From: Bacteroidales bacterium UBA1725
GTDB taxonomy: Bacteria; Bacteroidota; Bacteroidia; Bacteroidales; UBA932
Reading direction: 5' to 3'
DNA: 8,009 bases
Assembly: GCA_002315815.1 (NCBI GenBank)
Contig: DCIN01000031.1
Span: 1 to 8,009, forward strand
Shown here: positions 1 through 5,333 of the stretch, piece after piece
Position numbering within the stretch: position 1 is the first letter of the stretch
How the letters are laid out: each line of letters begins with the position of its first letter
Notes under the pieces: generated by a model
Databases searched by the model: none
Told to the model about the DNA's origin: nothing
Seen by the model: only the letters and a program-made list of their open reading frames with translations
Translations under genes and position numbers: made by a program

Positions 1-19
1 CAAATAAAGGACTATCTGA

Positions 20-601
20 ATGAAGACGTCAAGAGCGAACACTCGCTGCTTTTCTGCCGTTTTTAGTATTGCGGTGCTTTTCTTCATCATCCTTGTTTTA
101 TCGGGATGCGCCGGAAGGGGAGGATATGCGGCCAAGGTTTCCAAAATGCTTGGCCGCAGTGTCTGTTTTTCAGATACATACACGTTGGTGTCTGGGGGAA
201 GGGTTTTTGATTCTGATAGTTCGCTGTCTTCATTCCGTGGTCCCTGTGTCCTTTTCTTTCTGGACTCGCACGTATGTCAATCCTGTATCACGAAACATTC
301 CGGGAAATGGGATGAATATGTCCGGGATTCCATAGGATTCGGTGTGAGGCCTCTGTTCGTGACAAGTCCATTGCCGGATTATTCTGATTTGATAAATGAA
401 ACAAGTATATATGACAGTCTTCGCTTCTATATTGATGCATCGGACAATTTTGTGGAAATGAATGACTTCATTCCGGCCGAACAGGCTTTTCACTCGATGC
501 TGCTTGATGAGGAGGGCCGGGTGCTGGCAATAGGGAACCCGGTCGGAAACCCTTCGTTGGTCAGTTTTTTCAGAGAGAGGCTTGAAAGTTCACAACAGTG
601 A
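20..601 (+). CDS. Thioredoxin-like lipoprotein with CxxC motif
   Basis: This 193-residue protein is probably a membrane-anchored, periplasm-facing thiol-redox or thioredoxin-like protein. Its first 29 residues form a basic, then hydrophobic signal peptide ending in a lipobox (L27-S28-G29-C30), so Cys30 should be lipidated. A beta strand rich in hydrophobic residues (about 76-81) runs into HVCQSC, giving a CxxC pair at Cys86 and Cys89, the usual thioredoxin active-site position. The C-terminal part (FHSMLLDEEGRVLAIGNP, about 157-174) resembles the last strands of TlpA/peroxiredoxin-like folds. The cis-proline normally found just before that strand is not visible, so redox activity is uncertain. 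ATG at 20 is preceded by AAAGGA, a plausible ribosome site. Only 19 bases lie upstream, so it may belong to an operon starting outside the window. The fold assignment is by motif; the substrate is unknown. Confidence 0.8.
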   Translation: MKTSRANTRCFSAVFSIAVLFFIILVLSGCAGRGGYAAKVSKMLGRSVCFSDTYTLVSGGRVFDSDSSLSSFRGPCVLFFLDSHVCQSCITKHSGKWDEYVRDSIGFGVRPLFVTSPLPDYSDLINETSIYDSLRFYIDASDNFVEMNDFIPAEQAFHSMLLDEEGRVLAIGNPVGNPSLVSFFRERLESSQQ

Positions 602-777
602 CAGCAGACATTTCAGTTGTCACGACTTTGACAATTCTTCACCTTTCGCGTGCGTGTCGCTCTTGCTGCATTACTCGGTATTTCCATCCGTCCTGTCGGC
701 GGATAATGGCTACGGAGTTCGTCTTCCGGATGAGGCATAGACTCGAAGAAAAGTATCGTCACCGGAAGCGACTCTTG
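602..777. other. Gene-free stretch downstream of the lipoprotein gene
   Basis: Between the lipoprotein stop and the terminator-like hairpin I find no convincing gene on either strand. One plus-strand frame is open from about 534 to 740 and its end reads like a short hydrophobic segment, but it has no ATG or GTG start in a sensible place. Another plus-strand frame, from the GTG at 598, runs through the hairpin and into the reductase gene on the opposite strand. Its arginine-rich composition resembles no family I know. The stretch is most simply the 3' untranslated part of the lipoprotein transcript. Confidence 0.4.
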
Positions 778-804
778 AAAACGCTTATTGTAAGTGGCGT
801 TTTT
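778..804. terminator. Bidirectional terminator-like hairpin
   Basis: A perfect 7-bp inverted repeat, AAAACGC (778-784) and GCGTTTT (797-803), encloses a 12-base centre. The centre itself contains CTTA-TTG-TAAG (784-794), which offers an alternative inner stem. On the plus strand the right arm runs into TTTTT (800-804). On the minus strand the matching arm ends in TTTT. The element sits between the 3' ends of two convergent genes, 40 bases from the reductase stop and 177 from the lipoprotein stop, as expected of a shared intrinsic terminator. The stem is short and only three pairs are G-C, so strength is uncertain. Confidence 0.6.
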
Positions 805-842
805 GTACGTGAGAGCGAAACACCTGTAATGGGTTACCGGTA

Positions 843-1601
843 TTATTGCTTTCTGACAATTACCGTTCCGTTGGCCTGGTGTGTTGCAAGCACAAGCACT
901 TCAGCTATCTGAACGTGTTTCGGTGCGGAAGCTGCAAAGAAAGCGACATCTGCAATGTCCGTTCCGGTGAGCGGCTTGATTCCGTCATAAACTTTCTCCG
1001 CTCTTTGTGAATCACCCTTGAAACGCACCTTGCTGAATTCCGTCTCAACCAGTCCCGGCTTAATGTTTGTGACTCTCAACTCTGTGTCAGCCAAATCAAT
1101 ACGTAGTCCGTCACTGATTGCCTTGACCGCCGCTTTGGTGGCGCAATAGACGTTGCCACCCGCATAAGCTGCATCACCTGCCACACTTCCTATGTTGATG
1201 ATGTGGCCTGAACCCCTTTTGACCATTTCCGGTACTACCAGTCTTGTCATTGTAAGAAGGCCCTTGACGTTTGTGTCTATCATTGTGTCCCAGTCCTCGG
1301 GATTGCCTTCGTATTCTTTTTCCAGTCCAAGGGCGAGTCCTGCGTTGTTGATGAGGATATCGATATCGCTCCATTCTCCGGTCAGAGACCCTACAGCCTT
1401 TCTGGCTTCTTCAGCATCCCGAACGTCGAAAACAAGTACTTTCACCTTGGTACCGCCTGTTTCGAGCTCATCTTTCAAACGTTCAAGTCTCTCTGACCTC
1501 CTTCCCGTAAGAATGAGGTCATATCCGCATTCTGAGAACTTTCTCGCACAAGCCTCTCCAATGCCGCTGGTGGCACCGGTAATCAATGCAATCTTACTCA
1601 T
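843..1601 (-). CDS. Short-chain dehydrogenase/reductase (YdfG-like SDR)
   Basis: This 252-residue protein is a classical short-chain dehydrogenase/reductase, a cytosolic NAD(P)-dependent oxidoreductase. Visible motifs in order are the Rossmann glycine motif TGATSGIG (8-15), NNAG (85-88), the structural Asn111, and the catalytic Ser139, Tyr152 and Lys156 in YCATK. Arginines after the second strand (TGRRSERL, 32-39) suggest a preference for NADPH. Length and the C-terminal segment (VLVLATHQANGTVIVRKQ) resemble E. coli YdfG, which reduces 3-hydroxy acid/malonic semialdehyde-type substrates, but SDR substrates cannot be read from sequence and I leave the symbol blank. It is the last gene of a minus-strand run, starting 27 bases after the SSB-tipped gene, with no evident promoter of its own. 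A terminator-like hairpin lies 40 bases past its stop. Confidence 0.93.
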   Translation of the reverse strand: MSKIALITGATSGIGEACARKFSECGYDLILTGRRSERLERLKDELETGGTKVKVLVFDVRDAEEARKAVGSLTGEWSDIDILINNAGLALGLEKEYEGNPEDWDTMIDTNVKGLLTMTRLVVPEMVKRGSGHIINIGSVAGDAAYAGGNVYCATKAAVKAISDGLRIDLADTELRVTNIKPGLVETEFSKVRFKGDSQRAEKVYDGIKPLTGTDIADVAFFAASAPKHVQIAEVLVLATHQANGTVIVRKQ

Positions 1602-1628
1602 AACTGTATATTGTCAGTGTTTTTCCTA

Positions 1629-2021
1629 TCAAAAAGGAAGATCCTCCTCATTAGAAAATGGGGGGATGTCATCTGTTGAGGGAGCGGGAGGGAAGGTGCC
1701 GGGTGCAAAGCTGCTTGGTGTGAAGTTGCCGGGTGCCTCAGAGGTCTGATATGAAGGACTATGATATGAGGAATCTTGGTATGAAGATGGCCTCGATTGA
1801 TATTCCTGTCTGGACTGCCAGCCTCCCTGCTGCCCGTCCTGTGTTCTTTCTTCAGCTTGAAGGCTGATGTATTCACGGCCGTTCTGTGATGTACGGTTCC
1901 AGGCCGAAATATTGTATGTGATTCCCTTTATCAGTATCGTTCCCCTGAAATCCGGCTGCCTTTCGTTCTGTTTTTCATTTCTGAAGAGGCTTCCTTGCCC
2001 TTCTTTCTGTTGGTATGCCAT
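1629..2021 (-). CDS. DUF736-like small protein with SSB-type C-terminal tips
   Basis: This 130-residue protein has two parts. Residues 10-58 (from GSLFRNEK, through PDFRGTI and ISAWNRTSQNGREYISL) match the pattern of small DUF736-like proteins found in bacteria and phages (a GxLFkN start, then SAWxKxSKxGxxYxSL), here recalled from memory. Residues 59-116 form a low-complexity linker rich in Gln, Ser, Tyr and Pro. The protein ends in DDIPPF (117-122) and EEDLPF (125-130). The latter matches the acidic tip with which SSB proteins (DDIPF in E. coli) recruit DNA repair enzymes. Overall plan, a small basic N-terminal domain, flexible linker and acidic tip, is that of SSB, although the N-terminal domain is not a recognisable SSB OB fold. 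Position between trpS (53 bases) and the reductase (27 bases), in the same run as recA, fits a DNA-metabolism role. That role is inference. Confidence 0.8.
   Translation of the reverse strand: MAYQQKEGQGSLFRNEKQNERQPDFRGTILIKGITYNISAWNRTSQNGREYISLQAEERTQDGQQGGWQSRQEYQSRPSSYQDSSYHSPSYQTSEAPGNFTPSSFAPGTFPPAPSTDDIPPFSNEEDLPF
1692..1736 (-). repeat. Three imperfect 15-bp repeats in the linker of the SSB-tipped gene
   Basis: On the plus strand three 15-base units lie end to end: GAAGGTGCCGGGTGC, AAAGCTGCTTGGTGT and GAAGTTGCCGGGTGC. The outer two differ at one base; the middle one is more diverged. Read on the coding strand they give the pentapeptides APGNF, TPSSF and APGTF (residues 96-110), a repeating [A/T]-P-[G/S]-x-F pattern just before the acidic tips. 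The repeat keeps the reading frame, so copy-number changes would only alter linker length. Confidence 0.7.
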
Positions 2022-2074
2022 AGTTTATGACTGTTCTTGTTTATTGCGCTTCACTTGGTCAATCGGTTGCAGCG

Positions 2075-3223
2075 TCAGAGCTGACTGCCGTATTTCTCGG
2101 ACTGTTCCTTGATGAGTTCATCCAGCACGCCGGGGTCGAAATAATTGATTCTCATCGATCTCTTGACATCGGTGAGGGTTTCGGCCGCCGCAGCTCGGGC
2201 CGTCTCAGAGCCTTTGCGCAGCACTTCGTACACATAGGGTATGTCCTGCTCAAGTTCCTTGCGGCGTGTCCTGATGGGCTCAAGAGTATCGTTGAGGACG
2301 GCGTTGAGGAAGTTCTTTATCATCATATCCCCGAGTCCTCCTGCACGGTATTGAGCCTTGACTTCATCCAGGGAGTGGAATTCGAAACTGGCTTTACGCC
2401 CCTTGAAACAGTCTCCGAATTTCTCGAAGTGTTCGTCGCGGCAGAAGGCGTCCAAATATGTGAATACTGTATTACCTTCCACTTTGCCCGGGTCGCTGAC
2501 CTGAAGATGACCGGGGTCGGTGAACATTCCCTTCACCTTGGCCCATACTTCTTCGGCAGAGTCTGACAAGTAAATGCAGTTGCCCAGCGATTTGCTCATC
2601 TTGGCCTTTCCGTCCGTGCCGGGAAGCCGCAGGCAGGCTGCGTTGTCCGGCAGAAGAATCTCGGGCTCAACCAGTGTGGGACCGTAAACGGAATTGAACT
2701 TGCGGACTATCTCCCTGGTCTGTTCTATCATAGGCTCCTGGTCTTCGCCCACAGGCACTGTAGTGGCCTTGAATGCGGTGATATCGGCAGCCTGGCTGAT
2801 AGGGTAGCAGAAGAATCCTACGGGAGTGCCGGCCTTGTTGTCCGAATCGTCTTCCGAGAATCCTCTCATCTTTATCTCCTGCTTCACAGTGGGATTGCGC
2901 TGCAGACGCTGTACGGTCACGAGGTTGTTGTAGAAGAAGGTGAGCTCAGTCAGTTCGCTCACCTGGGACTGGATGAATATCGTGGTCTTCTGCGGGTCGA
3001 GTCCGGCGGACATATAGTCCAAAGCCACCTCAAGGATGTTCTGGCGTACTTTTTCGGGATTGTCGGCATTGTCCGTAAGGGCCTGGGCATCGGCAATCAT
3101 CACGAAAATCTTGTCATAGAGACCACTGTTCTGGAGTTCCACCCTCCTGCGGAGGGAACCGACGTAATGACCGATATGAAGGCGACCGGTGGGCCGGTCA
3201 CCTGTGAGTATGATTTTTCCCAT
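2075..3223 (-). CDS. trpS: Tryptophanyl-tRNA synthetase
   Basis: This class Ic aminoacyl-tRNA synthetase charges tRNA-Trp with tryptophan in the cytosol. The product is 382 residues. The first signature is HIGH (16-19) within TGDRPTGRLHIGHYVGSL. The second is KMSKS (208-212). The conserved segments PISQAADI (141-148) and VPVGEDQ (156-162) shape the tryptophan and ATP site. The frame stays open another 63 codons upstream, into recA, but those codons give an arginine-rich shadow. ATG at 3223 places the family N-terminus correctly and overlaps the recA stop as TGATG. The protein is of the GDRPTGxLHIGHYVGSL type that I associate with Firmicutes, rather than the SGIRPTGxLHLGNYxGA type common in Bacteroidetes, and it carries a short insertion (about 121-133). 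An ancient transfer is possible but unproven. Confidence 0.96.
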   Translation of the reverse strand: MGKIILTGDRPTGRLHIGHYVGSLRRRVELQNSGLYDKIFVMIADAQALTDNADNPEKVRQNILEVALDYMSAGLDPQKTTIFIQSQVSELTELTFFYNNLVTVQRLQRNPTVKQEIKMRGFSEDDSDNKAGTPVGFFCYPISQAADITAFKATTVPVGEDQEPMIEQTREIVRKFNSVYGPTLVEPEILLPDNAACLRLPGTDGKAKMSKSLGNCIYLSDSAEEVWAKVKGMFTDPGHLQVSDPGKVEGNTVFTYLDAFCRDEHFEKFGDCFKGRKASFEFHSLDEVKAQYRAGGLGDMMIKNFLNAVLNDTLEPIRTRRKELEQDIPYVYEVLRKGSETARAAAAETLTDVKRSMRINYFDPGVLDELIKEQSEKYGSQL

Positions 3224-4251
3224 CAGTCCTTTACGTTTTTGATGGCCTCCCTTATTCTGGATTCTATCTCGTCGCAGAGTTCGCAGTTGTCCTTCAGCAG
3301 CTGCTTGACGGCCTCGCGCCCCTGGGCAAGTTTGTCTCCGTTGTAGGAGAACCAGGAACCGGACTTGTCGATGACTCCGAGTTCCACGCCGAGATCCAAT
3401 ACTTCTCCGCAATGTGATATTCCCTCGCCATATACTATGTCGAATTCCGCCTTCTTGAACGGAGGGGCCATCTTGTTCTTCACGACTTTGACCTTGGTGC
3501 GGTTGCCGAGTGCCTCCTCACCGTCCTTTATCTGGTTGGTCCTGCGCACGTCGATACGCACGGATGCGTAGAACTTGAGAGCGTTGCCGCCTGTGGTGGT
3601 CTCCGGATTTCCGAACATCACACCGATTTTCTCGCGCAGCTGGTTGATGAAGATGCAGCAGGTATTTGTCTTTGCGATGTTGGCGGTGAGCTTGCGGAGA
3701 GCCTGACTCATCAGTCTGGCCTGCAGTCCGACCTTGTTGTCTCCCATCTCGCCCTCGATTTCCGCCTTGGGGGTGAGGGCGGCTACTGAGTCTATGACTA
3801 CAATGTCCACAGCTCCGGAACGTATCAGGTTGTCGGCAATCTCCAGGGCCTGCTCACCGTTGTCGGGCTGGGATATCAGCAGCGTTTCGAGGTTGACTCC
3901 GAGAGCCTGTGCGTAGCTGCGGTCGAAAGCGTGCTCGGCATCAATCATCGCGGCAATCCCGCCGCTCTTCTGGGCTTCCGCTATAGCGTGGATAGCCAGG
4001 GTGGTCTTTCCGCTGGATTCCGGTCCGTATATTTCGATTATCCTTCCTCTAGGATATCCTCCTATACCGAGCGCGTGGTCAAGAGCCACTGAACCGCTGG
4101 GGATGACCTGTACGTCCCAAACGGGCTGGTCTCCGAGCTTCATAATGGTTCCTTTGCCGTAATCTTTCTCGATCTTGTCGAGGGTGGCCTGCAACGCCTT
4201 GAGTTTGGCGGCGTTGACATCCTGTGTCTGTGCTGCAGCTTCTTTAGCCAT
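3223..4251 (-). CDS. recA: RecA recombinase
   Basis: RecA forms ATP-dependent filaments on single-stranded DNA, drives strand exchange in recombinational repair and usually triggers LexA self-cleavage. From the chosen start it has 342 residues, close to the family norm. It shows Walker A (GPESSGKT, 76-83), the catalytic glutamate region DAEHAFD (Glu106), Walker B (VVIDS, 151-155), loop L1 (EIEGEMGDNKVGLQAR) and loop L2 (from FGNPETTTGGNALKF). It ends in REAIKNVKD without the strongly acidic tail seen in E. coli. I chose ATG at 4251 (MAKEAA) over ATG at 4263 (MQTTMAKE): the family often begins MAKE/MSKE, and A at -3 and -6 suits Bacteroidetes starts. The upstream start would add four residues and cannot be excluded. 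It is the first gene of the minus-strand run. Confidence 0.98.
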   Translation of the reverse strand: MAKEAAAQTQDVNAAKLKALQATLDKIEKDYGKGTIMKLGDQPVWDVQVIPSGSVALDHALGIGGYPRGRIIEIYGPESSGKTTLAIHAIAEAQKSGGIAAMIDAEHAFDRSYAQALGVNLETLLISQPDNGEQALEIADNLIRSGAVDIVVIDSVAALTPKAEIEGEMGDNKVGLQARLMSQALRKLTANIAKTNTCCIFINQLREKIGVMFGNPETTTGGNALKFYASVRIDVRRTNQIKDGEEALGNRTKVKVVKNKMAPPFKKAEFDIVYGEGISHCGEVLDLGVELGVIDKSGSWFSYNGDKLAQGREAVKQLLKDNCELCDEIESRIREAIKNVKD

Positions 4252-4292
4252 AGTTGTTTGCATTAATAACAGTTTTTGATAGTTTATGTACA

Positions 4293-4313
4293 GGCCTGAC
4301 GGGAAGCCAGGCC
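4293..4313 (-). promoter_or_regulatory. Stem-loop at the 5' end of the predicted recA leader
   Basis: A perfect 6-bp inverted repeat, GGCCTG (4293-4298) and CAGGCC (4308-4313), flanks a 9-base loop. In the recA direction it lies immediately after the predicted transcription start (about 4313-4317), so the mRNA would begin with, or within a few bases of, a GC-rich stem, leaving roughly 40 bases to the start codon. Such 5' stems can protect mRNA from decay; as DNA, the palindrome could instead be a repressor operator over the start site. No T-run follows it, so it is not an intrinsic terminator. Confidence 0.45.
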
Positions 4314-4319
4314 ATCAGA

Positions 4320-4351
4320 CAAATATAAGCAGATTTATCTTCGATTCCAAA
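4320..4351 (-). promoter_or_regulatory. Bacteroidetes-type promoter for recA
   Basis: Read on the minus strand, TTTG (4351-4348) is followed by 20 bases and then TATATTTG (4327-4320). This matches the known Bacteroidetes primary sigma consensus of TTTG at -33 and TAnnTTTG at -7 with about 19-21 bases between them. The start of transcription should fall a few bases beyond, near 4313-4317, giving a leader of roughly 65 bases before recA. The match is exact in both elements and correctly placed, so I regard it as the likely promoter of the recA-trpS run. Confidence 0.75.
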
Positions 4352-4368
4352 AGCCTGCGGCGTGGATG

Positions 4369-4401
4369 ATTGCCAAAAAATCCGTATTATTGTAGGATTT
4401 G
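4369..4401 (+). promoter_or_regulatory. Weak candidate promoter for metF-metH
   Basis: ATTG (4369-4372), 20 bases, then TAGGATTTG (4393-4401) resembles the Bacteroidetes TTTG/TAnnTTTG pair but differs at the first element and has one extra base in the second. It would leave a leader of only a few bases before the metF ATG at 4413. No better plus-strand candidate is visible between the recA and metF starts. No SAM or cobalamin riboswitch could fit in such a short leader. Confidence 0.25.
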
Positions 4402-4412
4402 AATTGCAAGAT

Positions 4413-5330
4413 ATGAAAGTAAGCGAAATACTGGCCAGCCCCGGAAAACCGTTCGCATCTCTGGAGATTGTGCCCCCGCTCAAGGGCATCACCAAGGATG
4501 AACTTCTTGACTCCATCAGACCTTTTGCCCGATTCAAGCCCCCGTTCATTAATGTCACCTGCCACAGGGACGAGTATGAGTATCGTTCCCGGCCCGATGG
4601 TAGTTTCACAAGGCATATCGTGAGCCGCAGGGTCAGCGAGACTGCGGTGTGCGCCGCCATACAGCAGGAGTTCGATGTCGAGGTTGTGCCTCACTTGATT
4701 TGCGCCGGCAATACAGCGGAAGATGTTGAGTCCAGAATCAAGGATTTCAAGTTCCTCGGAATAGAGAACATAATGGCTTTGCGTGGGGATTCCCTTCTGG
4801 GGGAGAAGCGATTCTGCCCGCAACCGGGCGGTTACCGTTATGCCAGCGAGCTTATTGAAGCGATACGTTCCTCGGAGGTCAGGTATTTCTGTGTCGGTGT
4901 CGGAGCATATCCCGAGAAGCATTTCGAGGCTCCCAATATGGAGACTGACATAGCCAATCTCAAGCGAAAAGTCGATGCCGGGGCCGATTTCATCATTACC
5001 CAGATGTTCTTCGACAATTCTGTCTTCTACGATTTCTGCGACAGATGCCGCGCCGCCGGCATTAATGTTCCGATATTGCCGGGGCTCAAGCCTCTTTCCA
5101 CCTGGAGGCAGGTCGAAATGCTGCCTGAGTCATTTTCCATCGATATCCCACAGGATCTTGTGAAAGAGCTGTCTCTTCACAGGGATGACAGGGAGGCCTG
5201 CTACCGTGTTGGTCTCGAGTGGTGCAGCGCCCAGTGCTCCGACCTGCTCGCTCACGGAGTCAGGGCCGTTCACTTCTACACTATGGGCCGACCGGACAAT
5301 GTGGCGGAGATTCTCGAAAAGTATTTCTAG
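4413..5330 (+). CDS. metF: 5,10-methylenetetrahydrofolate reductase
   Basis: MetF is a cytosolic FAD enzyme that reduces 5,10-methylenetetrahydrofolate to 5-methyltetrahydrofolate, the methyl donor for methionine synthesis. The protein has 305 residues (E. coli MetF has 296) and spans the whole TIM-barrel domain. Landmarks are SLEIVPP with the catalytic-type Glu18, NVTCHRDE (47-54), PHLICAG (93-99), ALRGD with Asp126 (equivalent to E. coli Asp120, near the flavin), VGAYPEKH (163-170), GADFIITQMFFDN (190-202), ILPGLKPL (221-228) and HFYTMGR (287-293). The frame is open to a GTG at 4362, but those 17 extra residues overlap the recA promoter and look unlike MetF, so ATG at 4413 is preferred. metH follows after 3 bases, so the two are almost certainly co-transcribed and act in consecutive reactions. 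Confidence 0.97.
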   Translation: MKVSEILASPGKPFASLEIVPPLKGITKDELLDSIRPFARFKPPFINVTCHRDEYEYRSRPDGSFTRHIVSRRVSETAVCAAIQQEFDVEVVPHLICAGNTAEDVESRIKDFKFLGIENIMALRGDSLLGEKRFCPQPGGYRYASELIEAIRSSEVRYFCVGVGAYPEKHFEAPNMETDIANLKRKVDAGADFIITQMFFDNSVFYDFCDRCRAAGINVPILPGLKPLSTWRQVEMLPESFSIDIPQDLVKELSLHRDDREACYRVGLEWCSAQCSDLLAHGVRAVHFYTMGRPDNVAEILEKYF

Positions 5331-5333
5331 CCT

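Noticed and set aside
534..740. Open plus-strand frame ending in NGYGVRLPDEA, possibly a small exported peptide or gene remnant
   Set aside because: There is no ATG or GTG start in the frame, the nearest start is a TTG inside the lipoprotein gene, and no family match is recognised.
598..912. Plus-strand frame of 104 codons starting with GTG and overlapping the lipoprotein stop
   Set aside because: It crosses the terminator-like hairpin and runs antisense into the reductase gene. Composition is Arg/Cys/Ser-rich with no recognisable domain.
1192..1749. Plus-strand frame of 185 codons opposite the reductase and SSB-tipped genes
   Set aside because: It lies antisense to two well-supported genes, and its Ser-rich and PGAK-repeat content is the mirror of their codons.
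3224..3412. N-terminal extension of trpS by 63 residues
   Set aside because: These codons lie inside the recA coding region in another frame, are arginine-rich and unlike any TrpRS N-terminus. ATG at 3223 starts the conserved domain.
4362..4412. GTG start adding 17 residues to MetF
   Set aside because: The extra residues do not resemble MetF, and ATG at 4413 begins the conserved MKVSEIL-type N-terminus.
4252..4412. SAM or cobalamin riboswitch upstream of metF-metH
   Set aside because: The region between the recA and metF starts is only 161 bases, contains the recA promoter and shows no multi-stem architecture upstream of metF.
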